Of a stretch of DNA of 64,000 nucleotides, positions 9,957 through 19,462 are shown piece by piece. The position numbers and the translations under genes are program-made. The stretch spans positions 169,320,296 through 169,384,295 of the forward strand of contig NC_089492.1 in assembly GCF_036850765.1 (NCBI RefSeq). Direction: 5' to 3'. Within the stretch, counting starts at the first letter, position 1. Each line of letters begins with the position of its first letter. Under the pieces are notes generated by a model. It was not told the origin of the DNA and did no database searches. It saw only the letters and a program-made list of their open reading frames with translations. The stretch is from Saccopteryx bilineata (Eukaryota; Chordata; Mammalia; Chiroptera; Emballonuridae).

Positions 9957-10111
9957 ATTTTGATTGATTTAGTGAGAGAAAAAGGGAAAGAGAGAGAGAG
10001 AGACAGGTACATGAATCTGCTTCTGTATGTGCCCTGACTGGGTGGGGATTGAACCAGCAACCTCTGTGCTTTAGGCTGGAGCTCTAACCTATGGAACCAT
10101 CTGGCCAAGGT
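9957..10111 (-). mobile_element. tRNA-derived bat SINE (short, older)
   Basis: The body has a GA-rich stretch, tgccctgactgggtggggattg and a tRNA-like head ending accatctggccaagg. The flanks gaaatctccatgtctaaa and gaatctccattgttttaga look like a diverged TSD. Confidence 0.75.
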
Positions 10112-10128
10112 GAATCTCCATTGTTTTA

Positions 10129-10521
10129 TTTTATTTATTTTTTATTTTATTTTATTTTATTTTTTTGTATTTTTCTGAAGTTGGAAATGGAGAGGCAGTT
10201 AGACAGACTCCCGCATGCGCCCAACCCGGATCCACCGGGCACACCCACCAGGGGGGCGATGCTCTGCCCATCTGGGGCGTTGCTCTGTTGCAACCAGAGC
10301 CATTCTAGTGCCTGAGGCAGAGGCCATAGAGCCATCCTCAGCACCTGGGCCAACTTTGCTCCAGTGGAGCCTTGGCTGCGGGAGGGGAAGAGAGAGACCG
10401 AGAGGAAGGGGGAGGTGGAGAAACAGATGGGCGCTTCTCCTGTGTGCCCTGGCCGGGAATCGAACCTGGGACTCCTGCACACCAGGCCAACGCTCTACCA
10501 CTGAACCAACCGGCCAGGGCC
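10129..10521 (-). mobile_element. Long tRNA-derived bat SINE
   Basis: The minus-strand copy runs from a T-rich/TTTTA tail to ccaaccggccagggc. The exact 17-bp TSD gaatctccattgtttta is at 10112-10128 and 10522-10538. It inserted at the edge of the previous SINE. Confidence 0.9.
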
Positions 10522-10538
10522 GAATCTCCATTGTTTTA

Positions 10539-12077
10539 GATGCTTTGATATGAAGACTTGCCCCAGTGCCTTTTCTCTTACTGTTAATGTAGGAATGGAT
10601 ATGCTAATTTTTGTCCTTTCTTATCATTTCTGGAACCTTGACTACTGGTGCTTTTAAATTTGCTACTCCCCCTCTTAAAACATAATTCTTCACACTAGTA
10701 CTGAAGTGCAGGCACTGGCTCCCACGTGTACCACACCTCAGGGCTGCTTCCTCTCTTGGAAAAGGCACCGTTTTCTTCATGCAGCTTCCCCAGGTGAAGC
10801 AGCTGTCTTTTCTTCCCATGTGAACCGCTGCCCATCCAGACTCCCCTAAAGGAATTACGAGCTCTTGTCACCGTAGTTGTTCCCTTGCACCTGTTCATTT
10901 ATATGTTCAGCCATGTTGTTTCCACCTCTCGACGTAAAGGTGATTTTTGCCACAGTGATATAGCTCAACCTAATTGGAACTTAGCTTGCTGTTTGACACC
11001 CCCCCCCCCCCCCCCCGCAGCCTTACAGAAGTCTCATATTTTGTCTGGTGTAGGGTCTGGAAGTCTGCACATCACAGGTGAAAGTGAGAAGCTGAACTTC
11101 ATTTCCTAAATAGAAAAAGTTGACACCTCTCTTCCCACAGTCAACCTCTTATTTCCAAAATATTGCATCTCTAAAGTAACAAAACAGCACTAAACATAAT
11201 TAAAATCAAGGAACAAAGCTTCCAGGTTGGATGGAATGAGGAGCAATCAGGTCGTTGCACCTCCTGCAGCTGGTGCACAGGACGCATCATGATGGAAGGC
11301 CCTCTTCCGATTTAGGGGGAGGCTGGCACCTCCTTGATCAGGTGCAGTGTATGACAAACTGCTTTTGTCTTTCCATGTCTGGAGAGAGGGGAAGCAATTT
11401 TGTGACATAGCTTCTAGTCCTGGTTGAATCGTGGACCCCCCCCCCCCCCCCCCCCCGGCCTGTGGGTAACTGCATACCTGTCCCATTCTGGCGTTCAGTA
11501 AGGGTTATTTGCAGCTCAAATCTGATGGGATCCATATCCTGTCCTTTGATCATCTTCAAGATTTGCATGGTAATCCTTAGAGACCCCAATGCCTTCTACA
11601 CCACTAGACTCATGATGATGTTTGCATCACGGCAAAGCAGAGCAATTCTAGGAAACTGAAATGTGTCCTGTTTCCTAAGTGTTTCTGCTATGGGGTACAG
11701 TGTTCTCTGTCACCATGTTAGCTTTCTTTTTGAGAATTTTTTTAAACCCCTCTAAATGATAAGCTCCTGAAAGGCAGTGAGGGATATGTCCTCAGTACTG
11801 ATGAGATGTAGTCACTCTGAGCTTACTGAAATTTGCATTGGTTCATTTTGGTATTAAGCAAATAGAAAACCAATTCCAGGCAGTTACTCTAAAGTTTTTG
11901 TTTCAGATTAAACTCAGCAGAAAGAAAAAAAGCATTCTGATGTTCAATATATGTTGAAGAAATTTATGAAAAGGTAAAGGAACAAACAAAGGCCCATTAT
12001 CAGTTTCGGAGTGCCAGGAATAAGAGCTCTGAATATGTTCACCTGCGTCTTCAGATTCTGTAAGGAATTTCTTTGGG
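10539..12077. other. Unassigned intronic sequence with two poly-C runs
   Basis: No gene is recognised. Pure C runs occur at about 10999-11016 and 11437-11456. The segment 11247-11660 has some open minus-strand sequence but no identifiable protein. Confidence 0.45.
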
Positions 12078-12445
12078 TTTTTTTTGTTTGTTTTTTTTGT
12101 TTTTTGGTGAGTGAGAGACAGGAAGGGAGAGAGATGAGAAGCATCAGTTCTTTGTTGGGGTGCCTTAGTTGTTCATTGACTGCTTTCTCATATGTACTTT
12201 CACTGGGGGGACTTCAGCTGAGCCAGCAATCTCTTGCTCAAGCCAGTGACCTTGGGTTTCAAGCCAGCAGCGACCATGGGTTCATGTCGGTGATCCCATG
12301 CCCAGGCTGGCGACCCTATGGTCAAGTTGTTGAGCTGCGTTCAAGCCTGATGTTTCCGCGCTCAAGCTGGTGACCTTGGGGTTTTGAACCTGGGATTTCA
12401 GTGTCCCACGTTGATACTCTATCCACTGCATCACCACTGGTCAGT
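12078..12445 (-). mobile_element. tRNA-derived bat SINE with repeated linker motifs
   Basis: The T-rich tail is followed by gagagagatgagaagcatc, then several spaced variants of caagccagYgacc and a tRNA-like head ending atcaccactggtcag. No clear TSD was found, and the copy is moderately diverged. Confidence 0.75.
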
Positions 12446-12639
12446 GGGGGTGTTCTTTAATTGACTTTTTATGATTTATCACAGGAAAAGAGAAGTCCAG
12501 AGATTGAAAGTAATTTTTTTTATTGGTTGCTGTATTGCCATGTTTGATTATAGTCACTTAAATATTTATGCTGTGGAAGAGTATACTTGGCAGACCCTCT
12601 GTAAGTTGGGTTAATAGGACAACTGCGGCCATTTCTATT
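12446..12639. other. Unassigned intronic sequence
   Basis: Nothing recognised. Confidence 0.4.
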
Positions 12640-12800
12640 TTAAAGTCCACAGCCTGGCATAAGGGAACAAGTCTAGGTGTAGATCTTGAACTAAACCCTT
12701 TTGAGATTTCAGTTTTCTCTATCTGTAAAATGAGGATAATGATACGTATGTTGGGTTATGTGAGGAATAAATGAAAATACATACAAAGTGCTTTGTCCAC
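12640..12800 (+). repeat. MIR SINE relic
   Basis: It contains tttctctatctgtaaaatgaggataatgata and the following gaataaatgaaaatacatacaaagtgctt, the 3' half of MIR. Confidence 0.75.
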
Positions 12801-13391
12801 CAAGTGTCTCAGTGTGGGTACATCATGGAGCCTGTGTCCTGTTCTCACAGCTCTCTCTTGAGGACTGGAATGCTGCCGGGTCTCACATGCGTGCTTGCTA
12901 GAGTTCAGGCTGTAAGTGTGCACGCATCCCTCCAGGTTGTTGAGGGAATAAAGTATTTGTTAACCTAAATTGTGTTTACTTACCTTACATAGTGTCGTCA
13001 ACTTGATAGAATTTTCTCTAGTATTCTGTTCACTCTCTGAGGCTGAATGAGTGCGAAAATATATGATTCTGCAGGGAAAGGTGAGAGAGATTTAAGTTAT
13101 AAGCATTGGGAATAGAAAAGGTGCTGTTAAGTTGCAGGGCACTCCCTTTATAGGGCGTGAAGGGATGGTCTCATGTAATAAATAATAAGAGTATGTGCAG
13201 GAAGTTTGGAGGGTGAGTGGAGAAACTTTTTGGTGGGATAGTTGGTGTTGGACAGTACCATGACCACTTAGGACTGCAACCCTCGTGAAGGGTCCTATCT
13301 TTCATTTATGTAATGGGTTTGCGTCCCCTCTAAGTTCTCTCTTGTGAATGAGACAACCTGAATGTTTCTCCCGTGAGCATAAAGTACATCA
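12801..13391. other. Unassigned intronic sequence
   Basis: No coding or repeat signal recognised. Confidence 0.4.
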
Positions 13392-13400
13392 TCAGATATA

Positions 13401-13878
13401 TTTTATTTTTTTGTTTGTTTTGGGTTTTTTTTTTTTTGTATTTTTCCGAAGTGAGAAATGGGAGGTAGACAGACACATTCCTGCATGTGCCCAACCGGGA
13501 TCCACCTGGCATGCCCACTAGGGGGTGATGCTCTGCCTATCTGGGCAACTGCTCCATTGTGACTGGAGCCATTCTAGCACCTGAGGTGGACGCCATGGGA
13601 CCATCCTCAGTGCCTGGGCCAACTTTTGCTTCATTGGAGCCTGACTACAGGAGGGGAAGAGAGAGATAAAGAGAAAGGAGAGGGGGCAGGGTGGTAAAGC
13701 AGATGGGCACTTCTCCTCTGTGCCCTGGCTGGGAATCGAACCTGGGCAGTGAATTTTAATTCTAGATCTTGCTATATGTCAACTCTTTGAGGGGAAATAA
13801 TTTAAGCTCTTTCTTTAAAAACAAAAACTTACACATGCCGGGCTGATGCTCTACCGCTGAGCCAACTGGCCAGGGCCT
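13401..13878 (-). mobile_element. Long tRNA-derived bat SINE interrupted by a copied 79-bp segment
   Basis: The SINE runs from poly-T (about 13427) to gagccaactggccaggg, with the TSD tcagatata at 13392-13400 and 13879-13887. Between gaacctgggc and acatgccgggctg it contains foreign sequence, 13752-13830. This is identical over 79 bases to 14649-14727. Confidence 0.87.
13752..13830 (+). repeat. 79-bp exact duplicate inside the SINE
   Basis: It runs from aattttaattctagatc to aaacaaaaactt and is identical to 14649-14727 in the same orientation, 897 bp apart. It interrupts the tRNA-like head of the SINE, so this is the acceptor site and the other copy the likely source. Confidence 0.93.
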
Positions 13879-13887
13879 TCAGATATA

Positions 13888-14428
13888 CAGGTATTTTAAT
13901 GGAGTTACTGGATCCAGGTAAAGATTATGCAGCATGAGTTATTTGCCTAGTGTTTGGTGGTGGCAGAACATTTAGGGAAATGGAAGAGAGCATCACCATC
14001 TTTTTTTCTCTTAGGATTTAAAAACTTCCCTTGACTTCTCTTTCTTCTGCTAGGTTCCTCTCTCTAGGGTTGGGGACAGACTTCATGAGAGGCCGAAAGA
14101 TGGGCTGCCACAGTGCCCTGCATTTTATAATCATGTGGAATGATATTGTTCCCCCTTGGGAACATGTGTTCTAAATTTAATGCATATTTGCAAATACAAG
14201 TTGGCAATTTTGACTGTTAGAATAGTGAAGGAGTTTTGAAAATTAGAACGTTTTTCTTAGGTTGGATGTCTGCCAAGAATAGTTTGAGTTTTCCTTTTAA
14301 AAAAAGGAACCATGCATTTTCCTCATTTAAAGACAAAAAATGAATCAAGTGCATGAAGGTTGCTCTACTGGAGGAGGCAATTCTGGTTAGTATGGGGCAG
14401 TCTAACTTTGTGTGAAATAGTGCTGATT
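13888..14428. other. Unassigned intronic sequence
   Basis: No element recognised. Confidence 0.4.
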
Positions 14429-14443
14429 GCAGTAACAATTTTA

Positions 14444-14640
14444 TTTTACTTTTTTTTTTTTATTCATTTTAGAGAGGAGAGAGAGGGAGACAGAGAGAGG
14501 AGAGGAGAGAGACAGGGGGGAGGAGCTGGAAGCATCAACTCCCATATGTGCCTTGACCAGGCAAACCCAGGGTTTCGAACCGGCGACCTCAGCATTTCCA
14601 GGTTGACGCTTTATCCACTGCGCCACCACAGGTCAGGCCT
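14444..14640 (-). mobile_element. tRNA-derived bat SINE (Ves-like, short type)
   Basis: Poly-T, GA-rich tract, catcaactcccatatgtgcc and head ending ccaccacaggtcaggcct. The exact 15-bp TSD gcagtaacaatttta is at 14429-14443 and 14641-14655. Confidence 0.9.
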
Positions 14641-14648
14641 GCAGTAAC

Positions 14649-14727
14649 AATTTTAATTCTAGATCTTGCTATATGTCAACTCTTTGAGGGGAAATAATTT
14701 AAGCTCTTTCTTTAAAAACAAAAACTT
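14649..14727 (+). repeat. 79-bp segment, likely source of the copy at 13752
   Basis: It overlaps the right TSD of the adjacent SINE and continues into unassigned sequence (tcaatagcagg). It is identical to 13752-13830. Confidence 0.9.
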
Positions 14728-15328
14728 CAATAGCAGGAATTTGACAAATTGGTAGGAATAGTCTTGTATTTTATAGAATCGTTATAGAAAGGGGGTCCTG
14801 CTGCCATTGTACCTTGGGCAGGTAAAAGTAGAACAGGATAATGACCTACTTTTTTGCCCTTATAGAATTTTTAGGATCTATTGGGAAAAAGCTGAGAATA
14901 GTATTGGGAGGCTTTTCATCATCAGATGTTTCATTATTGCATTAATGTTGACCTGGTATTTCATCAGTAAAGCAAGCCATGGCTTTTACTATCTTCCCAC
15001 TGGTGTTTTATGACCCCAAATGGGACACCTTATGTTCAAGAAATGTAGACCAGTAGGACAGATGAGCCAAGTTCACACATGGATGTTAGGTATGCATATT
15101 TAATACTGACCAAGTAAATATTACTAGTATATTTAAGAATAGATGATTCCATGGAAAGAAAGTTCCTGTTAATAGTAAGTTTGTAATTTCTCCATTCTCA
15201 GGCCAGGAGTTTCAGCGATACAACCTCCTGGATCTAGTGTCAGGTTGAGGCCCACGCTGAGAGGGGCCATGGTATATTATCTCTTGGGTGGTGTTGTGTA
15301 AGTAACACACGTTTATCGTTTCAAAAAA
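14728..15328. other. Unassigned intronic sequence
   Basis: Nothing recognised. Confidence 0.4.
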
Positions 15329-15339
15329 TCCTTCATATA

Positions 15340-15734
15340 GCCCTGGCCGGTTGGCTCAGCGGTAGAGCATCGGCCTGGAGTGCGGGGGACCCGGGTTCGA
15401 TTCCCGGCCAGGGCACATAGGAGAGGCGCCCATCTGCTTCTCCACCCCCACCCTCCTTCCTCTCTGTCTCTCTCTTCCCCTCCCGCAGCCAAGGCTCCAT
15501 TGGAGCAAAGATGGCCCGGGCGCTGGGGATGGCTCCTTGGCTTCTGCCCCAGACGCTAGAGTGGCTCTGGTCGCCGCAGAGCGACGCCCCGAGGGGCAGA
15601 GCATCACCCCCTGGTGGGCAGAGCATCGCCCCTGGTGGGCGTGCCGGGTGGATCCCGGTCGGGCGCATGCGGGAGTCTGTCTGACTGTCTCTCCCCGTTT
15701 CCAGCTTCAGAAAAATACAAAAAAAAAAAAAAAT
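15340..15734 (+). mobile_element. Long tRNA-derived bat SINE, well preserved
   Basis: The head gccctggccggttggctcag has A-box-like tggctcagcggtagag and an intact B box gggttcgattccc. The element ends cagaaaaatac plus poly-A, with the 11-bp TSD tccttcatata at 15329-15339 and 15735-15745. Low visible decay suggests a recent insertion. Confidence 0.92.
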
Positions 15735-15745
15735 TCCTTCATATA

Positions 15746-15910
15746 AACTCCTTGCACGTGATTACATACATATTTACACTCAGTACACTAAGTCCTAGCT
15801 TGAGTTTTTCTCCTCTGCCTGTTTTGCTGGCCATTTTGATTCCTTTACATATGGTGACCCATCTCAGCAGATAAGTATGACTTTTGTTAGATTCAGATTT
15901 AGAGGTTTTC

Positions 15911-15948
<38 letters not shown>

Positions 15949-16119
15949 AGAAGAGAGAGAGAAGTATGTTGCTGTTGCACCCCATTGCCTCCCCACTATT
16001 GGCCAGGCCTTTTGAAGGTGAAGAATGGACTTAATTGACAAGGTTTGAGGTAGTGGCAAGTTGCATTAATAAGAAAGGGCAGGGAATCAGCACCAGCCTC
16101 TGGAGGGAGCGAAGACTTT
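15746..16119. other. Unassigned intronic sequence with a (TG)n tract
   Basis: TG dinucleotides at about 15912-15944 are followed by a GA-rich stretch. No element otherwise. Confidence 0.45.
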
Positions 16120-16325
16120 CAACTGAGCATCTACCAGGTGTGACGGCCAGGGCTTTCTGTATATACTGTGCACTTATTACAGCCTGCATTGGACTCTGCA
16201 GTGACTTTGGGAAGCGCATAAAACGTAAGCAACGTTCCCAAGGAAATACAGCAATGAAGTGGTAGTGGAGGAACGAGAGCCCAGAATGCCAGAATCCCAG
16301 ATTCCTTTCTCCCTGTGCTTTGTCT
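16120..16325 (-). repeat. Probable MIR relic
   Basis: The order gagcatctaccaggtgtg, tactgtgcacttatta, ccaaggaaatacagcaatgaagtgg and gaacgagagcccagaatgcc follows the minus-strand layout of MIR, but it is strongly diverged. Confidence 0.55.
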
Positions 16326-17109
16326 TGTTACTTAAAAAGGAAGGACACAGAATTGTTAGACAGTTTCCTGATTCAGATTTCAATTTAAAATGGACCTAAT
16401 TTTGGAAGACCTCATATTTGTTAATCAAGACTGTACCTTACTTGGTCTGACACAAAATAATTGATTAGTTGTTAGGCTATGAGTCTGTAATCCCTCCGGA
16501 GGGGAAACCAATATTCTGTGTAAAACAAACACTGAGTGAATCCACACAACTCTCAGCTTTCAGCCACTGCCAGACTGCCAAGTCTTACAGATAGACCTGC
16601 AGTCCCGAGTGTAGGTGTAGATGGGAAGAAAGGAAGATGCCACTATTATAGAAACATTTGGAGGGATTTTTTCCCATAGACTAGTGCATTTTCCTGATCC
16701 ATAAGGATCTTAAGTGTTACCATATCACTCAGAAGACCCACCTCTCCCCCACATCTCATTTCCAACACAGTATTGTTCACCTTTCTTGAAAAGACAGAAA
16801 GTCAGGGCAACTCTCCTAACATTTCTCTGGGTTTGTCGGCGAAAAATTTGCTTTAGTAATTTCGAGGTCATGCCACTGCACAAAGCGTAACAGATGTGTG
16901 TTTGCAGATTTGAGGGCTGACTGGATGCTCAGGAAATTGTTTTCGAGTTTCCTATGTAGAAGATACTAGAGGATTACTTAAGTTCTACATTTTCTTCTTG
17001 GATTCAAGGGGATCATGATTTGGTTTCATGATTATATTGCCATGATAGGTGCTTATGGGACTTGCCTGATACTATGCTAATAACTTCATTTTCTATCATC
17101 ATTGAGACA
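16326..17109. other. Unassigned intronic sequence
   Basis: Nothing recognised. Confidence 0.4.
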
Positions 17110-17290
17110 AACGACATTTAGTTGTAATTTGTTATCGCGGTTGTGCTGTGCACTCACTGTTCTTTGCTCCTCAGTTATTCCTAACAATAAACATGTAAAG
17201 TGGGCACCACTTCTACCCTCCTAGACATACAGGAGCCTGAGGTACACTGAGCTTTGTCGTGCCAGCCCTCAGGTACCATGTATGGATACA
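17110..17290 (-). repeat. Possible MIR relic
   Basis: The order of ttattcctaacaataaacatgtaaagtgggcacca and acaggagcctgaggtacactgagc is MIR-like in minus orientation. Weak evidence. Confidence 0.4.
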
Positions 17291-17460
17291 GTCTTGCCTA
17301 GCCTGTGCTCTGGACAGCGGGCCTGGAGCTGCAGGATCCTGCCCATGCCCAGGACATGAAGTAGAAGCTTAGTTGTCCCTGTGCTGATGCCTACAACAGT
17401 GCCGTGATTACAAAGCTAAAGGCTGTTACAGAGCCTATTTCTACATAGGTAGAAAATTTT

Positions 17461-17582
17461 ATTTTGAGCTTTTGCTCAAACCAGATGAGCCCGTGCTCAA
17501 GCTGGCAACCGCGGGGTCTCGAACCTGGGTCCTCTGCATCCCAGTCCGATGCTGTATCCACTGTGCCACTGCCTGGTCAGGC
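17461..17582 (-). mobile_element. 5'-truncated-looking tRNA-derived SINE
   Basis: This 122-bp piece has the linker motif (gcccgtgctcaagctgg) and tRNA-like head ending cactgcctggtcagg. The near-identical TSD cataggtagaaaatttt / cataggtagaaatttt is at 17444-17460 and 17583-17598. Confidence 0.8.
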
Positions 17583-17598
17583 CATAGGTAGAAATTTT

Positions 17599-19380
17599 AA
17601 ATGAGTGATTCAGAGGGGGACACTATCAGTACTGAATCTTGGACAGACAGGTTGTAAACAGTGTTAGTAAGTACCAGAAATACAGGATCCCATATAGTCT
17701 TCATAAGTTCCTACCTTCCTGGCATGGAGCTGTATTCCACTCTGCACATTTCAGAGATGGAGCTTTTGTGGATATCAGAGGCTTTCTCATCTTTCCTTGC
17801 AAGATACAGGCAGGATAACATTTTCTTTCAGGATCGTGGGTTACCCAACCCTGAATGCAGGAATAGTGCCAGATGACTGTTGCATGGGGTGGTAGACAAG
17901 GTGTGATAATGGGGTCCTCTGAGGCAGCAGCGGAAGTGTCAGCTAAGGTCTGTGAGGCTGAGCAGGCTGGAAGAGCCTGCCTGTGGAGTGATAGCTGGGA
18001 GAAGGCTGGGGGGTGGGGCAAAAAGGCAGAGCTCCGTTACACGCACCATGTGGGATCTCCCTGCCTGCCTCAGAAGCAGAACTTCAGATTGTCCGAACTG
18101 CACATTGTGCCCACACTCACATGGCCACACTGCAGAAGACAAGTAGGGCTGTTCACAAGGACAGTGGAAAAAGCGATGTCTATAGGGAGGGGACAGCTGG
18201 AATTGTGATTGTCCTGGTTTCCTGTATATTAAGTTGTTGCACAGGTTCTGCTTATGAACTGCTGGGCCATTGCTGGACTCCATCCCACCATGACCACATA
18301 TAACTGAGACATAATTTTAATAGTGTCATTTTCACAGGGTTGTTTTTTTTGCCAAATTGTAATTGAGTTCCTGCTTAAACTTCCCAGAATCCAGAGAGAA
18401 TGCACTTCAGACTTCAAGTTATGAAGTTTATAATGCTCCATTTTGGGGCTGCAGGAGTGGCCAGCTCTTGAGGAACATGGGGCATTGTGCTTTACATTTA
18501 TGGCAGAAGGACCGTTTTTCACAATGTCCTTAAGTAGATGGTGCTCAGGTTATATGGTTAGCTGTTTGTTACTCTGCTATAAACTGTTGAGCAGAGCGTC
18601 CATAGCAGAGTGGATGGAGAAAAGCAAGACTGACAGTGGTTAGATACAGAAAGCCACATCCGGGGGAGCTGCGGATGACATCACGTTTGAAATACCTTGT
18701 AGTATAAGTGAATAACAAATTTTAGGTTCTAGATCAGGAATTATAGCTGTAAAAAAAATCTTAGTGCGCTCTTTATCTTTCCCCTTGCCTCTTAATTCCG
18801 CTGTCACCGTCTCCTCTTCTGCCCCCTCTCCATCCCCTTACCTTTCCTTCTCCCCTTACCCCGTCCCCCATTCCCATCTCTTATACACTCTGTCTGGATA
18901 ATTATTTTCCAACCTTTCTACATCGGAACTACTAGAAAGTTTCAAAGAAGACTCAGTATAACTCTTGTAAAATCAAATAATGGGTATTGGGAGCTCCAGC
19001 TAGGGAAATGATTATTACTTATTTTTGACAGTAAACATCTAGAGGCGGTTTTGTTGTTGTTTCTCTATTTTTGTCATTTCCTTCATGTGGAATATTAGGA
19101 AAGAAAGTGCTTAACCTGATGTATAGAAGGAAACATTTAAGTTGCTTGAGACGTGATATACATAAGTTTAACCTTGGAAAGAAAGGGGCAATTTATCAAA
19201 ATTTATTTGTTTCTAATTGTTTTGTGTACAAGGTGTGGTTCATTGGTATCCCAAACCATATTCTATTGGAAAGCATGGGCTATTTCATCATCATTTTTTG
19301 AAGGGAAAACTATAGAAGACATGATTGTTGAAGCTTCACTTGTTATGTTATAGTGATTGTGCAAAAACAGTGTTGCCAAT
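17599..19380. other. Unassigned intronic sequence upstream of the exon
   Basis: It contains a pyrimidine-rich tract at about 18775-18885. Several short open frames on both strands near 17.7-18.5 kb show no recognisable protein. Confidence 0.45.
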
Positions 19381-19405
19381 TTTCTTTCTTTTTTCTGTTT
19401 TTCAG

Positions 19406-19462
19406 GGTCGACATGTTAAAACAGGTCAGCTGGCAGCCATCAAAGTTATGGATGTTACTGAG
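19406..19462 (+). CDS. MAP4K4: MAP4K4 coding exon with the kinase beta-3 lysine (57 bp)
   Basis: This internal exon encodes 19 residues, GRHVKTGQLAAIKVMDVTE, in phase 0 at both ends. It is bounded by a tttttcag acceptor and a gtaaga donor. The AAIK motif carries the invariant beta-3 lysine that anchors ATP phosphates (K54 in the human numbering I recall). MAP4K4 (HGK) is a cytosolic STE20-type Ser/Thr kinase acting upstream of JNK signalling, the Hippo kinases LATS1/2 and cytoskeletal turnover. This exon alone would not separate MAP4K4 from its paralogues TNIK and MINK1, but the terminal VTE joined to DEEEEIKLE of the next exon fits MAP4K4. The reading frame is intact and shows no sign of a pseudogene. 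Confidence 0.96.

Larger units (their letters stand above)
1..19405 (+). other. MAP4K4: MAP4K4 intron upstream of the first visible exon (3' part)
   Basis: This non-coding intron enters from the left edge and ends with a strong splice acceptor: a pyrimidine-rich tract at 19381-19403 followed by cag at 19403-19405. It has no host exon that I can recognise. The identifiable content is listed separately: MIR relics, tRNA-derived SINEs, one hAT element and the minus-strand ERV. The exon encoding the glycine-rich loop should lie further left, outside the window. Confidence 0.85.

Noticed and set aside
11247..11660. Processed pseudogene on the minus strand
   Set aside because: Some open sequence, but I could not identify a parent protein and a poly-C run divides it.
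17873..18303. Overlapping open frames of about 100 codons on both strands
   Set aside because: Frames overlap on opposite strands with no known protein similarity that I can see; GC-richer sequence gives longer chance frames.
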